Shown in pieces: positions 7,912 through 16,645 of a stretch of 19,104 nt of DNA. Numbering within the stretch: the first letter of the stretch is position 1; every line of letters starts with the position of its first letter. The notes beneath the pieces are model-generated. The model worked only from the letters and a program-made list of their open reading frames with translations, had not been told where the DNA came from and did no database searches. Source of the DNA: Saprospiraceae bacterium (GTDB lineage: Bacteria > Bacteroidota > Bacteroidia > Chitinophagales > Saprospiraceae); assembly GCA_007128085.1 (NCBI GenBank), contig SKYC01000189.1, positions 1 to 19,104 on the forward strand, written 5' to 3'. The translations under genes were made by a program, and so were the position numbers.

Positions 7912-10900
7912 TTACCTAAAAAGAGTGACATCACCACTGAGGGTCATTTGTTCTCCGTTGACCAACTCAATGACAAGCAGGTAAACATACACGCCTTCTG
8001 CCACCTCAACTCCATCCGGTCCGGTGCCGTCCCAGCCGTAATCTTCTTCATTGGGCTCAAAGTTAACGGCCGAGTAAAACTCATTGCCCCAACGATCGAA
8101 TATTCTCCACTCCACAACTTTCTCAACACTTTGATCGGTATGGATGATGAGCACGTCATTGATGCCGTCGAAATTCGGGCTAAAGGCATTGGGCACAAAA
8201 ATCCTGGGATCTGAAATGGAGATCAACTCAATTTCTGCTTCTGCCGGACATCCCCTGTCGTCTTCAATATAAATTTGATAGGTAATATTCCCGGTTATAT
8301 AGACATCGGGTCTCAGACATTCTTCGCAGGAAAGGTCCTGATTGGGAGTCCACCGGATAAAATCCACTTCCAATTCGGGAAAATTCACTTCAGTCGGCAT
8401 GGGGAAAGTCCTCGCGAGTTCCACATGCGCATACTCCGGCAGGTAAACTGCAATCTCCCGGGGTTTTATTATTTCAAAATTCATTTCGAAGCGACACCCC
8501 AGTTCATCCTCAATGACCAACTGATAATCTCCCGGAACCAGTTGTCCAAACTGACCGTTCTGATTTTCCTCGGAAAGATCACTGCTCTCCAGGGAATACG
8601 TATAGGGGAAAGTACCTCCCTCCACCGACAAAATGCTGATGAAGCCAAAATCACCGGGGCATACGGGCTGTATTAAATCCAACTCAATATCTGAGGGTTC
8701 ATCTCTAAAAACCACAATGGTTTCAGTAATTTCACAACCATTGGTAAGGTCGGTCAGGGTCAGGGTGTATTCCCCGGTTTCTTCTACCACTTCCTCATAT
8801 CCATCGGCCTCACCGCTAATTTGACCGTTTTCAGTCGTCCAGTTCAACTCAACAGCACTTCCGTGGTTGGCAGACTGGGCAGTGATTTCAATTTCTGAGC
8901 GATTGCAGGGAAATATTATACTCTCCTCCAGAATTATTTCGGGAATTTGAAGATCTTGCAAAACCTCGACTTCTGCAGTTGCTACACATCCGGTGCGATC
9001 GAGTACAACCTCCAATTCATACACACCCGGTTCATTCACCACTATGGTGGGCTGCGTAACATCTCCGATAATATTTCCAGTCGAGGTACTCCAATTGAAA
9101 ACCAAACTTCCGCTGCCTTGAGAAGCTGTGGCATCCAGGCTCACTTCGCTATTGTCGCAATTGAGAGTGTCGGGAGTCTCTATAACAACTACCGGTTCTT
9201 CAAAGTCTGCCGACACTTCCACCGATTGCTCTGCCAGACAACCATTTATGGTATTTAATACTTCCAGGACATAGGTTCCGGGCAAACCGGCTAAAGCCAC
9301 AGCTGAATCATTTCCTGACATTATCTCTCCGTCAACCGTGGTCCATCGGTATTCAATTTCACTGCCCGTTTGGGATCCCGATCCATCGAGAACAACCGAC
9401 TGTATCTCACAGGTAATCCATTCCGGACTTTCAATGGCAATGTGAGGAACGTCCTGATTCACCTGAACAGTAACCATCACGGTATCTGAACAATTGGAAA
9501 TATCATTAAATCCTATGAAATAGTAGTCTCCGGCTTCACCGACCTGAATAACTGAGTCGTTTTCTGCCATTATATTTCCATCGGCATCCTCCCATTGCAC
9601 CCTTGTAATTAATTGCGGCGTCTCAACACTTCCAATAAGAGTCGCTTTCCCAAATTCACAGGAAATAAAACCGTCTACCTCCGCGTCTATTCTTTCTATA
9701 TTGGGATCCTCGGCTATGATCAACTCGGCAAAGGGATTGCTGCAGGAGCAGAAGTAATCCAATTCGTAAACCAGCCTCAGTTCACCTCCGCTGTAGGTGT
9801 CGAGAATTTCAATCGGCAACATGATGGAGTCCTGATGGGCTGGGATTACAATAGAGTCCGGCAAGGGCACAAAATCCACTCCCGGAACCGCCGTACTCTG
9901 ATCCGAATAATTCATATGTATGACCAGCGGTTCGTCCATATTGACTCCTCCAATTCGATTGAGGACAAAGTAGCCAGTAAGACAATCATCATAGATCGTA
10001 TTGCCTTCAACGCCCTCTACCCTGGAGTCCAATTTTGCCCCTGCTCCGGCATTAAAACTACCCGCCTCAAGAAAAACAGCAGAATCGTAATTGCCGTCGA
10101 ATGCATCCCCCACAACCATTTTAATGGTGTATTGCTCACAGGGAGTCACTACTGCTACGGCCTCAAATACAGCGGTAAACCCATCGAATTCAATCAATTC
10201 AATGGCCACTCCGTCCTGATCGAGCAGAGTTCCACAGGAATCGATAAAATTGGCACCTGCTCCCTGGGGCTGATCTTGAGGTGTGTTGTCGAAAAAATAT
10301 TGAGAATTGTACTCTCGATTGACATTGTTGATGGTAACGAAATCCTCTGTACCCGGTATGAGAGCGATGTTCTCTGAGTTGTTGGAAAAAGGACCATCTA
10401 TGCCCGGACCACTGATAAAAAATCCAAAGACGTCATTAAAGTCCTGTCCTACCCACTCGCAGTACTCCTCAGAGGCAAAGACATATCTGAATCGAACGGT
10501 ATCGGAAGTTGGAATAAAGTCAAACTGGACGCCTACCGCATCGTGGGTAACCACGCCATTGAGTAGGTCTTCCAAATCGGGATCTCCTCCCCACATCATG
10601 TTGTTACCCGTACTCGCACTGCTGTTAGGACCAAGAATATTTCGTATATTTCCGGTTGAAAATACAACTCCGGACTCAATTCCTATGGAATTCATCCCCG
10701 ATCTGAAAGTTCCCATGCCCATAGGGGGCCCTATGGCCTCAATATTCTGAACATCAAAACAGTTTCCCCCAATTAGAATATCCTGTACCAACTCCTCCGG
10801 TGATATGCCCCCTTCTACATCAATTCCTTCTCCTCTGGAGTGAAACATTTTGACAGGTTTTTCTTCTGCCAAATCCTTACTATAGGAAAAAAACAATCGT

Positions 10901-11265
10901 TGTTGTGGTCGTTCCCTGGAATAACAAAACTCCAGGGTGACACACTCTTCAGAGGGGGTTATTTGCAAAAACCGATGATGGTCAACATAATCACCACCTT
11001 TTATAAGTCTGGGAGCTATCACTTTCGGGTAGGGACTCAAACCTCCGAAAACACTGTAACTTTTGCCCATCTCCCATCCGCAAACCTCAACCGTAATACA
11101 TCCTTCATCCGCATCCGGGAAAAATACGCGATCCATATCAGCAAATAAGTCAATTTCAAAGTGCGATCCGGTTTCATTGATATAAGTTTGGCTCGAGGCC
11201 GGAATCGAAATTAAAAAGAAAAAACTTGCAAAACAAAAAAACAGACCCGTCTTAATATACATCAT
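7912..11265 (-). CDS. large T9SS type B surface protein with choice-of-anchor L domain
   Basis: The frame also allows a TTG start at 11277, but two ATG codons at 11265 and 11262 sit right before the hydrophobic signal segment, so I place the start at 11265 (1117 residues). In order from that start: signal peptide about 1-26 (TGLFFCFASFFFLISIPAS); a short beta domain about 27-145; choice-of-anchor L domain about 151-406 (GISPEELVQDILIGGNCF, SGVVFSTG, VFASEEYCEWVG, NDVFGFFISGPG); a Calx-beta-like domain about 421-521 (PGVDFVPLPDSIVIPAHQDS); four Ig/PKD-like repeats about 523-854; a SprB-like repeat about 858-933; a domain with CEEC at 980-983; and the gliding-motility C-terminal domain about 1022-1117 (FVPNAFSPNFDGINDVL, FDRWGN, DYGWDG). 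It is a paralogue of the next gene downstream, sharing the repeats and C terminus. Likely outer-surface or secreted; ligand unknown. Confidence 0.88.
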   Translation of the reverse strand: MMYIKTGLFFCFASFFFLISIPASSQTYINETGSHFEIDLFADMDRVFFPDADEGCITVEVCGWEMGKSYSVFGGLSPYPKVIAPRLIKGGDYVDHHRFLQITPSEECVTLEFCYSRERPQQRLFFSYSKDLAEEKPVKMFHSRGEGIDVEGGISPEELVQDILIGGNCFDVQNIEAIGPPMGMGTFRSGMNSIGIESGVVFSTGNIRNILGPNSSASTGNNMMWGGDPDLEDLLNGVVTHDAVGVQFDFIPTSDTVRFRYVFASEEYCEWVGQDFNDVFGFFISGPGIDGPFSNNSENIALIPGTEDFVTINNVNREYNSQYFFDNTPQDQPQGAGANFIDSCGTLLDQDGVAIELIEFDGFTAVFEAVAVVTPCEQYTIKMVVGDAFDGNYDSAVFLEAGSFNAGAGAKLDSRVEGVEGNTIYDDCLTGYFVLNRIGGVNMDEPLVIHMNYSDQSTAVPGVDFVPLPDSIVIPAHQDSIMLPIEILDTYSGGELRLVYELDYFCSCSNPFAELIIAEDPNIERIDAEVDGFISCEFGKATLIGSVETPQLITRVQWEDADGNIMAENDSVIQVGEAGDYYFIGFNDISNCSDTVMVTVQVNQDVPHIAIESPEWITCEIQSVVLDGSGSQTGSEIEYRWTTVDGEIMSGNDSAVALAGLPGTYVLEVLNTINGCLAEQSVEVSADFEEPVVVIETPDTLNCDNSEVSLDATASQGSGSLVFNWSTSTGNIIGDVTQPTIVVNEPGVYELEVVLDRTGCVATAEVEVLQDLQIPEIILEESIIFPCNRSEIEITAQSANHGSAVELNWTTENGQISGEADGYEEVVEETGEYTLTLTDLTNGCEITETIVVFRDEPSDIELDLIQPVCPGDFGFISILSVEGGTFPYTYSLESSDLSEENQNGQFGQLVPGDYQLVIEDELGCRFEMNFEIIKPREIAVYLPEYAHVELARTFPMPTEVNFPELEVDFIRWTPNQDLSCEECLRPDVYITGNITYQIYIEDDRGCPAEAEIELISISDPRIFVPNAFSPNFDGINDVLIIHTDQSVEKVVEWRIFDRWGNEFYSAVNFEPNEEDYGWDGTGPDGVEVAEGVYVYLLVIELVNGEQMTLSGDVTLFR
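8704..9699 (-). repeat. four Ig/PKD-like protein repeats
   Basis: Four units of about 82 residues are found in the 1117-residue protein, with the same pattern as in its neighbour: an early Cys (ISCEFG, ITCEIQ, LNCDNS, FPCNRS), a W followed by DGN/DGE/TGN/ENG, a G-x-Y strand, and a Cys after N or G (SNCSD, INGC, RTGC, TNGC). They are shared with the 11-unit array of the downstream paralogue. Boundaries are approximate. Confidence 0.75.
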
Positions 11266-11289
11266 CAGGTATAACAATTTTATCTATGG

Positions 11290-11310
11290 AAATCGGAACA
11301 ACACCGATTT
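11290..11310 (-). promoter_or_regulatory. perfect 7-bp stem-loop upstream of the 1117-residue protein
   Basis: AAATCGG (11290-11296) and CCGATTT (11304-11310) form a perfect inverted repeat around a 7-base loop. It lies 24 bases upstream of the chosen ATG, probably in the leader of the leftward transcript. On the - strand it is not followed by a T-tract, so a terminator is unlikely there. It could be an operator or RNA structure; function is unknown. Confidence 0.35.
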
Positions 11311-11441
11311 TATATTTTAAATGAATTGAAAAGCACCGTAATCAAATGGCAGATATAATCATTTTTTAATCAACCTAAAGCCACTATCCAACTTTTTTAT
11401 TACCTTAACTCATTTTACATACCATTTAATGTATTCTTTTG

Positions 11442-11449
11442 TAACTTTG
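11442..11449 (+). promoter_or_regulatory. -7 promoter element of the aminotransferase gene
   Basis: TAACTTTG is an exact match to TAnnTTTG on the + strand in an AT-rich intergenic region. A clear TTG or TTTG at the usual distance upstream is missing (only TTTTAC around 11413-11418). A start just downstream would give a leader of about 100 bases before the ATG at 11558. The rest of 11266-11557 is AT-rich and holds no open frame I would call. Confidence 0.4.
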
Positions 11450-11557
11450 TGCTTAATAATCTAAATAACAACTTTCTACGGTTTATTAATTTTTTTCATT
11501 TAAAACAAGAGCCACCGACTCATTCAGAGGTACCAACCACAGAAAATCCCCCCAGGC

Positions 11558-12850
11558 ATGATGAAAAATTACTCAACCAAATCCCACCTAAAACTGGCCG
11601 ATCGGATTTCTCAATTGGAGAGTAAAACAGATCACAGTGAATTGTGGGTAACCCTCAAAAAAAATCTCACTGAAATTGCTAAAGACAAAAGCCCGGAAGA
11701 ACTGGCACAGGAAGAGTTCTACTGGAGGGAAGTCAGGTCGTCCTATGTATTGCACGAGAATTTTATAAACCTCAACCACGGAACCATCAACCCCATGCCA
11801 ATTCCCGTTAAGGAAACGCTGGTTGATTACCTTGAGCTCTGCAATGAATTGCCGGGTTATTGGTTTTTTGAAGGTTTTAGAGAGCAAAAAGAAAAAATAC
11901 GTCAAAGACTGGCAAAATTGGTGGGGGTTTCACCCGATGAATTGTCGCTGCAACGCAATACGTCCAGCGCAATAGAAACCGTCATCATGGGGTATCCTCT
12001 CGAAGCGGGAGACGAGGTTATTTTAAGTCGTCAGGATTACCCCACGCTGGTCTACGCCTGGCAGCAAAGAGAAAAATACGACGGCATTTCACTTAAATGG
12101 GTGGATGTTCAGATGCCCGGAAACAATAAGAAAGCTTTGATTGAGCCGTATCTAAATGCAGTCAGCAGCAAAACCAAACTCATACAGGTGATGCAATTGT
12201 TTAACTGGAACGGCCAAATCATTCCTCTGGAAGACCTTTGTACTGAATTAAAAGATTCAGGAGTTGAGGTACTGGGTGATGGTGCGCATATCCCCGGTCA
12301 CCTCCAAATCAACATAACAAAAACCGGAGTGGATTACTGGGGAGCCAGTCTGCACAAATGGCTCTCAGCTCCTATTGGCACCGGAATCCTCACTGTGAAG
12401 AGAGACAAAATTGAACGCATAGTGCCCTTGATGGCTGCAGAGACGCCCCATTCGGACGATATTCGAAAATTTGAGACTTTTGGAATTCACAACAGTCCAC
12501 TTGAAATGACCATTTCCAGGGCTTTGGATTACCTCGAACTCGTGGGCCTTGACAACAAAACCCATCGCTTGCACTTTTTGAAAAATTATGCTCTGGATCG
12601 ATTGGAGGAAATAAAAAAGGTAGATACGCATACGGTGCGCGACCGGGAGTTCAGCGCCGGTCTCGGAATGTTTTCAATTGAGGGTATGAAACCGGCTGAA
12701 GTTCAGGAAAAACTATTCAACGATTACTGTATTTACACAGTGGGGTTTGAATACGGAGGACTGGCCGGTGTCAGGATATCGCCCAATATTTACCACTCCC
12801 TCAAAGAACTCGACAGGCTGATTGAAGCGGTAGCTGAAATAGCCCGATAA
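11558..12850 (+). CDS. PLP-dependent aminotransferase class V family protein
   Basis: The 430-residue fold-type I PLP enzyme is of the class V family that includes isopenicillin N epimerases and cysteine desulfurases. The Schiff-base lysine is K267 in WGASLHKWLSAPIGTG. D241 in GDGAH should contact the pyridine nitrogen, T135 in RNTSSAIET the phosphate, and R406 in GVRISPN the substrate carboxylate. An N-terminal region of about 65 residues precedes NLNHGTINPMP, the usual family start. Some Bacteroidota homologues carry a twin-arginine signal; this one has none (start MMKNYSTKSHLK), so it should be cytoplasmic. The substrate cannot be told from sequence; the HKWL context is closer to the epimerase-like branch than to IscS/SufS desulfurases. 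It is a single-gene rightward unit. A second ATG directly follows the first at 11561. Confidence 0.82.
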   Translation: MMKNYSTKSHLKLADRISQLESKTDHSELWVTLKKNLTEIAKDKSPEELAQEEFYWREVRSSYVLHENFINLNHGTINPMPIPVKETLVDYLELCNELPGYWFFEGFREQKEKIRQRLAKLVGVSPDELSLQRNTSSAIETVIMGYPLEAGDEVILSRQDYPTLVYAWQQREKYDGISLKWVDVQMPGNNKKALIEPYLNAVSSKTKLIQVMQLFNWNGQIIPLEDLCTELKDSGVEVLGDGAHIPGHLQINITKTGVDYWGASLHKWLSAPIGTGILTVKRDKIERIVPLMAAETPHSDDIRKFETFGIHNSPLEMTISRALDYLELVGLDNKTHRLHFLKNYALDRLEEIKKVDTHTVRDREFSAGLGMFSIEGMKPAEVQEKLFNDYCIYTVGFEYGGLAGVRISPNIYHSLKELDRLIEAVAEIAR

Positions 12851-12880
12851 AAAAAAGGGGCAACCCATTGGCCACCCCTT
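12851..12880 (-). terminator. rho-independent terminator of the 364-residue secreted protein gene
   Basis: Read leftward, AAGGGG (12880-12875) pairs with CCCCTT (12860-12855) and is followed directly by a run of T, reaching the stop codon of the convergent aminotransferase. It lies about 40 bases after the stop at 12922. On the + strand no T-run follows, so it serves mainly the leftward gene. Confidence 0.65.
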
Positions 12881-12921
12881 GTAAGTATTCGGTTCATCTA
12901 ATCCCCGTTAGTCGGACCAGG

Positions 12922-14016
12922 TTATCTGGCAATGACAACGCGCTCGGTAAAAATTCCTTCATCGGTTCGTATGACCATTTGGTAAATGCCGGGAATTAAT
13001 TCAGACAAATCCAAAACAGCTGTTTGGGGAATCTCATGCTGACTTTGCTTCACTACGAGTTTTCCACTCAGGTCAAAAACCAGTATTTCGAGTTTTTTAG
13101 AAGCAATATCCTCAAGTCCCCCTATATTTAATTCACCGGATGTAGGGTTGGGGTATACTTCCAATCGAGCACCCGAAATCAAATCTCTGGTGGGATTCAC
13201 ATAAGGTTCCATAAAGCGGATAGTCTCCTCTGCCGGAAATTCGAAAATCGGCACCTCAACCGGGCCAATCATAGTAAATATAGTGATGTTTTGACTTGAG
13301 TACTCCGCTATGGGAACAGCGTAATCATTGGATAAAAATACAATTTCCGTCTGATCGGCCACCAACTTCAACTCTCCAAATTCTTCAAATTCCTCGAGTT
13401 CAAAAAATCCTTCTACTTTTGAATTGATGGTCAGTTTCAAACAGTTTTCGATCTCGATTCCTCCCAAATTAGGAAGGATAACTGAACCAAAACCATCGGC
13501 AATATAGGATATCGACAATGTAAAGGTATCTATTTCATCGAAAAAATCCACAACCAAAGGAAAGGACTCACTGTCCTCATCCAGGTAATCCACAGGAAGT
13601 GGCATCATCAAAATGGGTTGGGGTAAAACTATTGGAATAGAATCTCCGGTTGTAAATGACCCGATGGTTTCCAATCTTCCACCCATGTGGGTGAGGAAAT
13701 TGTATTCAATCTCTGTATTTTCCTCTATCGTCAACACGAAATCGGCATCGGGAAACTGATCATTAAAAGGGGCTTCCGACAATTCAATGTATTGCCATAT
13801 TTGCTGCCCCGGAAATATGGAGTCGGGATCAATTTCTGTCAAGTCCCAAACAGCACCCACTCCTGAATGGCTCAAATCCAGATTGCCCGCTGCTGCAGTT
13901 ATAAAAAAATACTGAACTTCTGTATCTCCTATTTTTGGCAAAGTAATGGTTTGCTGCCCCCATACAGAAGGAAAGCAGAAAACAGAAGCGATAAAAAGGG
14001 TAAGGATTCTCAACAT
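12922..14016 (-). CDS. secreted protein with T9SS type A sorting domain
   Basis: The 364-residue protein has a signal peptide at about 1-20 (LTLFIASVFCFPSVWG, then QQ). Its body of about 260 residues is rich in beta structure and acidic residues and resembles no family I recognise. The C-terminal about 80 residues are a T9SS type A sorting tail: LEVYPNPTSGELNI at 285-298, VFDLSGKLV, and LIPGIYQMVIRTDEG near the end. The tail is removed on export and the body is secreted or attached to the cell surface. Only one Cys (C192) is in the mature body. It lies 110 bases downstream of the TonB-receptor-like gene but has a candidate promoter of its own. The function of the body is unknown. Confidence 0.82.
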   Translation of the reverse strand: MLRILTLFIASVFCFPSVWGQQTITLPKIGDTEVQYFFITAAAGNLDLSHSGVGAVWDLTEIDPDSIFPGQQIWQYIELSEAPFNDQFPDADFVLTIEENTEIEYNFLTHMGGRLETIGSFTTGDSIPIVLPQPILMMPLPVDYLDEDSESFPLVVDFFDEIDTFTLSISYIADGFGSVILPNLGGIEIENCLKLTINSKVEGFFELEEFEEFGELKLVADQTEIVFLSNDYAVPIAEYSSQNITIFTMIGPVEVPIFEFPAEETIRFMEPYVNPTRDLISGARLEVYPNPTSGELNIGGLEDIASKKLEILVFDLSGKLVVKQSQHEIPQTAVLDLSELIPGIYQMVIRTDEGIFTERVVIAR

Positions 14017-14055
14017 AATTGTAGGTTTTAAAATGCAATCAATTTTTTTGACCTA

Positions 14056-14081
14056 CAAAGCTAAGAAATTAACTGTATCAA
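14056..14081 (-). promoter_or_regulatory. candidate promoter of the 364-residue secreted protein gene
   Basis: TAGCTTTG (14063-14056 on the - strand) matches TAnnTTTG exactly. A TTG at 14081-14079 lies 15 bases upstream, shorter than usual. The predicted leader is about 33 bases. Confidence 0.45.
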
Positions 14082-14126
14082 CCACACTTTAAAAATGGGT
14101 TTTTACAATAAAAAAAATCAACGGTA

Positions 14127-16601
14127 CTATTCGATGTCGGGTGGGCTGAAGCGGTCGTCTCCTCCGTTTCTTCGTTGCTGTCTTCTCTCCGGCCCATCGT
14201 ACCTGCTTCCAAACCGATAGGTCGCATTCAGGGTGACTACTCTGCTCTCCCAGTTTCTCTCCATCGTCCTCACAATCGGAATGTCGTCGAGGGTGCTGAA
14301 TCGGAACCTCAGTGTATTAAATACATCTCTGGCATTCAAACTGACCGTAAGCTGGTCACTTAAGAAGTTCCTACGCACCGCAAGGTCGATATTGAAAAAG
14401 GGTTTTATTTCGCCCTGTGGCACCGTAAATCCCGATCTGTACCGACCTGAAACCTGCACAGACGTGCCCGGGGCAAGCGTCTTATTAGAACTCAAACGCA
14501 CCGTATACCCCTCACTGGACCGGTTCAGGCCACTGGTGAGCTCGGAGTCATCCAATCTCTGGCCATACAAATTAAAAGTTGTATTGATGTTCCACCATCG
14601 GTAAGGCCTGATGTTGGCTACCATCTCATAACCATATGAGTGACTTCGCCCCAAATTCTCAAAGGTAGTTACGGTCACCCCTTCCTCTTCAAATGTCAAA
14701 TACCTCCTGATCAAATCATTGGTCTGTCGGTAAAAAAGAGTGTTGTTCAAAGTCAACCACTCCCAAATTCGCACGTGGGTTAACTCAAAAGCATCGGTGT
14801 ATTCAGGCCTCAATTCCGGGTTGCCGGTTCTGAAGTTGTTCGGGTCTGACAAATCCCTGAACGGATTGATCTGACGCGTTCTGGGTCGATTGATTCTGCG
14901 GCTGTAACTCAGCAAAACATCCTGCCCTTCTGAAATACTGTAACCGAGAAATGCCGATGGAAACAAACTGAAGTAATTGTTTTCAAAAGTCTCCCCAGTC
15001 GTCAATAATTCCGACCCCGTAAAAGTCTGCTCGGCCCGAAGTCCTACTTTATACTGCCAGTCCCCACTCTCTCTGCCGGCCAAAAAATATCCGGCCAAAA
15101 CATCCTGTTCGTACAGGAAGTGATTGGACAAATTCTCATCGTAGAACTTATCTCCGCTTTGGGGGTCAATATCAAAGGAATTCAGCAAATTGTCCAATCG
15201 GGTCAAATCTACCCTGGTTCCCGTCTCAATAGCCCACCCTGTGGGGTGTTGAATTTCGAAATCAGCCCGGGCAGAAAACAATTCATTCATGTTTTCCCGC
15301 TCTTGTGACTGAATAGCTGATTCACCTATGGGCACATCGTCCAAACTGAAAAAATCCTGGGCAAATTCGTTGTCGCGATCGCGCGAATTTCTGGAATACA
15401 CCAAATCTACATCCAGGGTGTTGTCAGGATTGGCAAACTTTTTCTGCCATCCGGTATTGAATTCAAATCCCAAGTTCGAACCATAACCGGTTGTATTTCT
15501 GACTGACTCGATCGTCTTAACCTCATTGGCATTGAAGTAATTAATGTCCAACCTCTGATCACTATCGCGTTCAGAAGTGCGAAAAGAGCCGGAAAAATAA
15601 AGGGTGTTGTTGTCGTCCAGGAAATAATCCATGCCCGCTCTAACATTGTGCGACCTGTCGTTTCGATTGCGAACATCTTCTTGGGCAAAAGAGTATGTCG
15701 TATCCGGAAAGTTGATGAACGATTCGCTGAATCCATCAGAGTATCGACCCCGATCGCGATAGGAGTAATTTCCGAAAATATTCACATTGGAATTCCTGAG
15801 GTTTAATCCCACCGACCCGGAATATTTATCGGTCACCCCTCTTCCGTAACTGAGGTTCACATTGCCGTTGAAGCCCAGATTCGAATCTTTCTTCAGTACA
15901 ATATTGATAATCCCTGCCATTCCCTCTGGATCAAAACGAGCCGATGGATTGGTTATCAACTCAATCCGTTCGATAGAATTGGCCGGAATTTGCCTCAATA
16001 CCTCAGCGGCTGAGAAAGTCGAAGGACGACCATCTATCAATATCCTGACATTCTCATCCCCCCGGAGGGTGATGTTATCGTCCACATCTACCTCTACTGA
16101 AGGTACATTGGACAATACGTCAATGGCGTCACCGCCTTCAGATACGATGTCGTTCTCTACATTGAAAATCCTTCGATCAATGCGGGTTTCAAAACTGCTC
16201 CTCTGCTCCGAAACTACCACTTCTTCCAACTCCTGAGAAGAAGTTCTCAAAACAATTTCAGAAAATTCCCTGCTCCACTGACCCGTCCGCAATTCAAATG
16301 CTTCTGTCCGGTGGACTTCGTAACCTATAAAATTCACCCGGAGAAAATAATTCCCCTCATCCAAACCTCCAATGGAAAACTCTCCATCCATATCGGTTAT
16401 TCCACCCGTCACCAGTTCCTCAGAATCTTCTTCAAAAACACTGACCGTGGCATAAGAGATGGGATCCTGAGTTCCGTATTCGATTACCGATCCGATAATC
16501 TCTCCCCGTTCACCGGGTTGGGCGAAAGACATATAGGGCTGGAGACCAAGAACCAGTATAAGCGCAAAAGCATAACCACTCATCTTCAATATTCTATTCA
16601 T
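14127..16601 (-). CDS. TonB-dependent-receptor-like outer-membrane beta-barrel protein
   Basis: The 824-residue protein has a signal peptide at 1-27 (YAFALILVLGLQPYMSFA). A carboxypeptidase-regulatory-like beta-sandwich at about 34-118 (GSVIEYGTQDPISYATVSV, DGEFSIGGL, YFLRVNFIGYE) is followed by a plug domain at about 125-240 (VDVDDNITLRGDENVRILID, IERIELITNPSARFDPEG, AGIINIVLKK). The rest is a barrel of the Bacteroidota outer-membrane barrel family type 3. The last recognisable strand is VVTLNATYRFGS near residue 790, followed by about 27 hydrophilic residues (RRQQRRNGGDDRF) instead of a terminal aromatic. No SusD-like partner gene is adjacent, so it is not an obvious glycan-uptake locus. 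The ligand is unknown. It has the best-matching promoter in the window and stops with TAG. Confidence 0.87.
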   Translation of the reverse strand: MNRILKMSGYAFALILVLGLQPYMSFAQPGERGEIIGSVIEYGTQDPISYATVSVFEEDSEELVTGGITDMDGEFSIGGLDEGNYFLRVNFIGYEVHRTEAFELRTGQWSREFSEIVLRTSSQELEEVVVSEQRSSFETRIDRRIFNVENDIVSEGGDAIDVLSNVPSVEVDVDDNITLRGDENVRILIDGRPSTFSAAEVLRQIPANSIERIELITNPSARFDPEGMAGIINIVLKKDSNLGFNGNVNLSYGRGVTDKYSGSVGLNLRNSNVNIFGNYSYRDRGRYSDGFSESFINFPDTTYSFAQEDVRNRNDRSHNVRAGMDYFLDDNNTLYFSGSFRTSERDSDQRLDINYFNANEVKTIESVRNTTGYGSNLGFEFNTGWQKKFANPDNTLDVDLVYSRNSRDRDNEFAQDFFSLDDVPIGESAIQSQERENMNELFSARADFEIQHPTGWAIETGTRVDLTRLDNLLNSFDIDPQSGDKFYDENLSNHFLYEQDVLAGYFLAGRESGDWQYKVGLRAEQTFTGSELLTTGETFENNYFSLFPSAFLGYSISEGQDVLLSYSRRINRPRTRQINPFRDLSDPNNFRTGNPELRPEYTDAFELTHVRIWEWLTLNNTLFYRQTNDLIRRYLTFEEEGVTVTTFENLGRSHSYGYEMVANIRPYRWWNINTTFNLYGQRLDDSELTSGLNRSSEGYTVRLSSNKTLAPGTSVQVSGRYRSGFTVPQGEIKPFFNIDLAVRRNFLSDQLTVSLNARDVFNTLRFRFSTLDDIPIVRTMERNWESRVVTLNATYRFGSRYDGPERRQQRRNGGDDRFSPPDIE

Positions 16602-16645
16602 TCTTTTAACTTAAAATAATTGTCACAATGATTTTTAAACGGAAA

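Noticed and set aside
3655..9699. CRISPR or tandem DNA repeats suggested by the periodic pattern
   Set aside because: The periodicity is of about 82 codons at protein level with strongly diverged DNA; it reflects Ig-like domains, not a DNA repeat array.
9613..10377. 254-codon rightward frame inside the anchor-L gene
   Set aside because: It lies antisense to a well-supported coding region with clear domains; its translation has no recognisable motif and looks like a shadow frame.
14091..14104. AAAAA-TGGG-TTTTT as a terminator after the TonB-receptor-like gene
   Set aside because: The stem is only five A-T pairs and is unlikely to be stable; kept out of the feature list.
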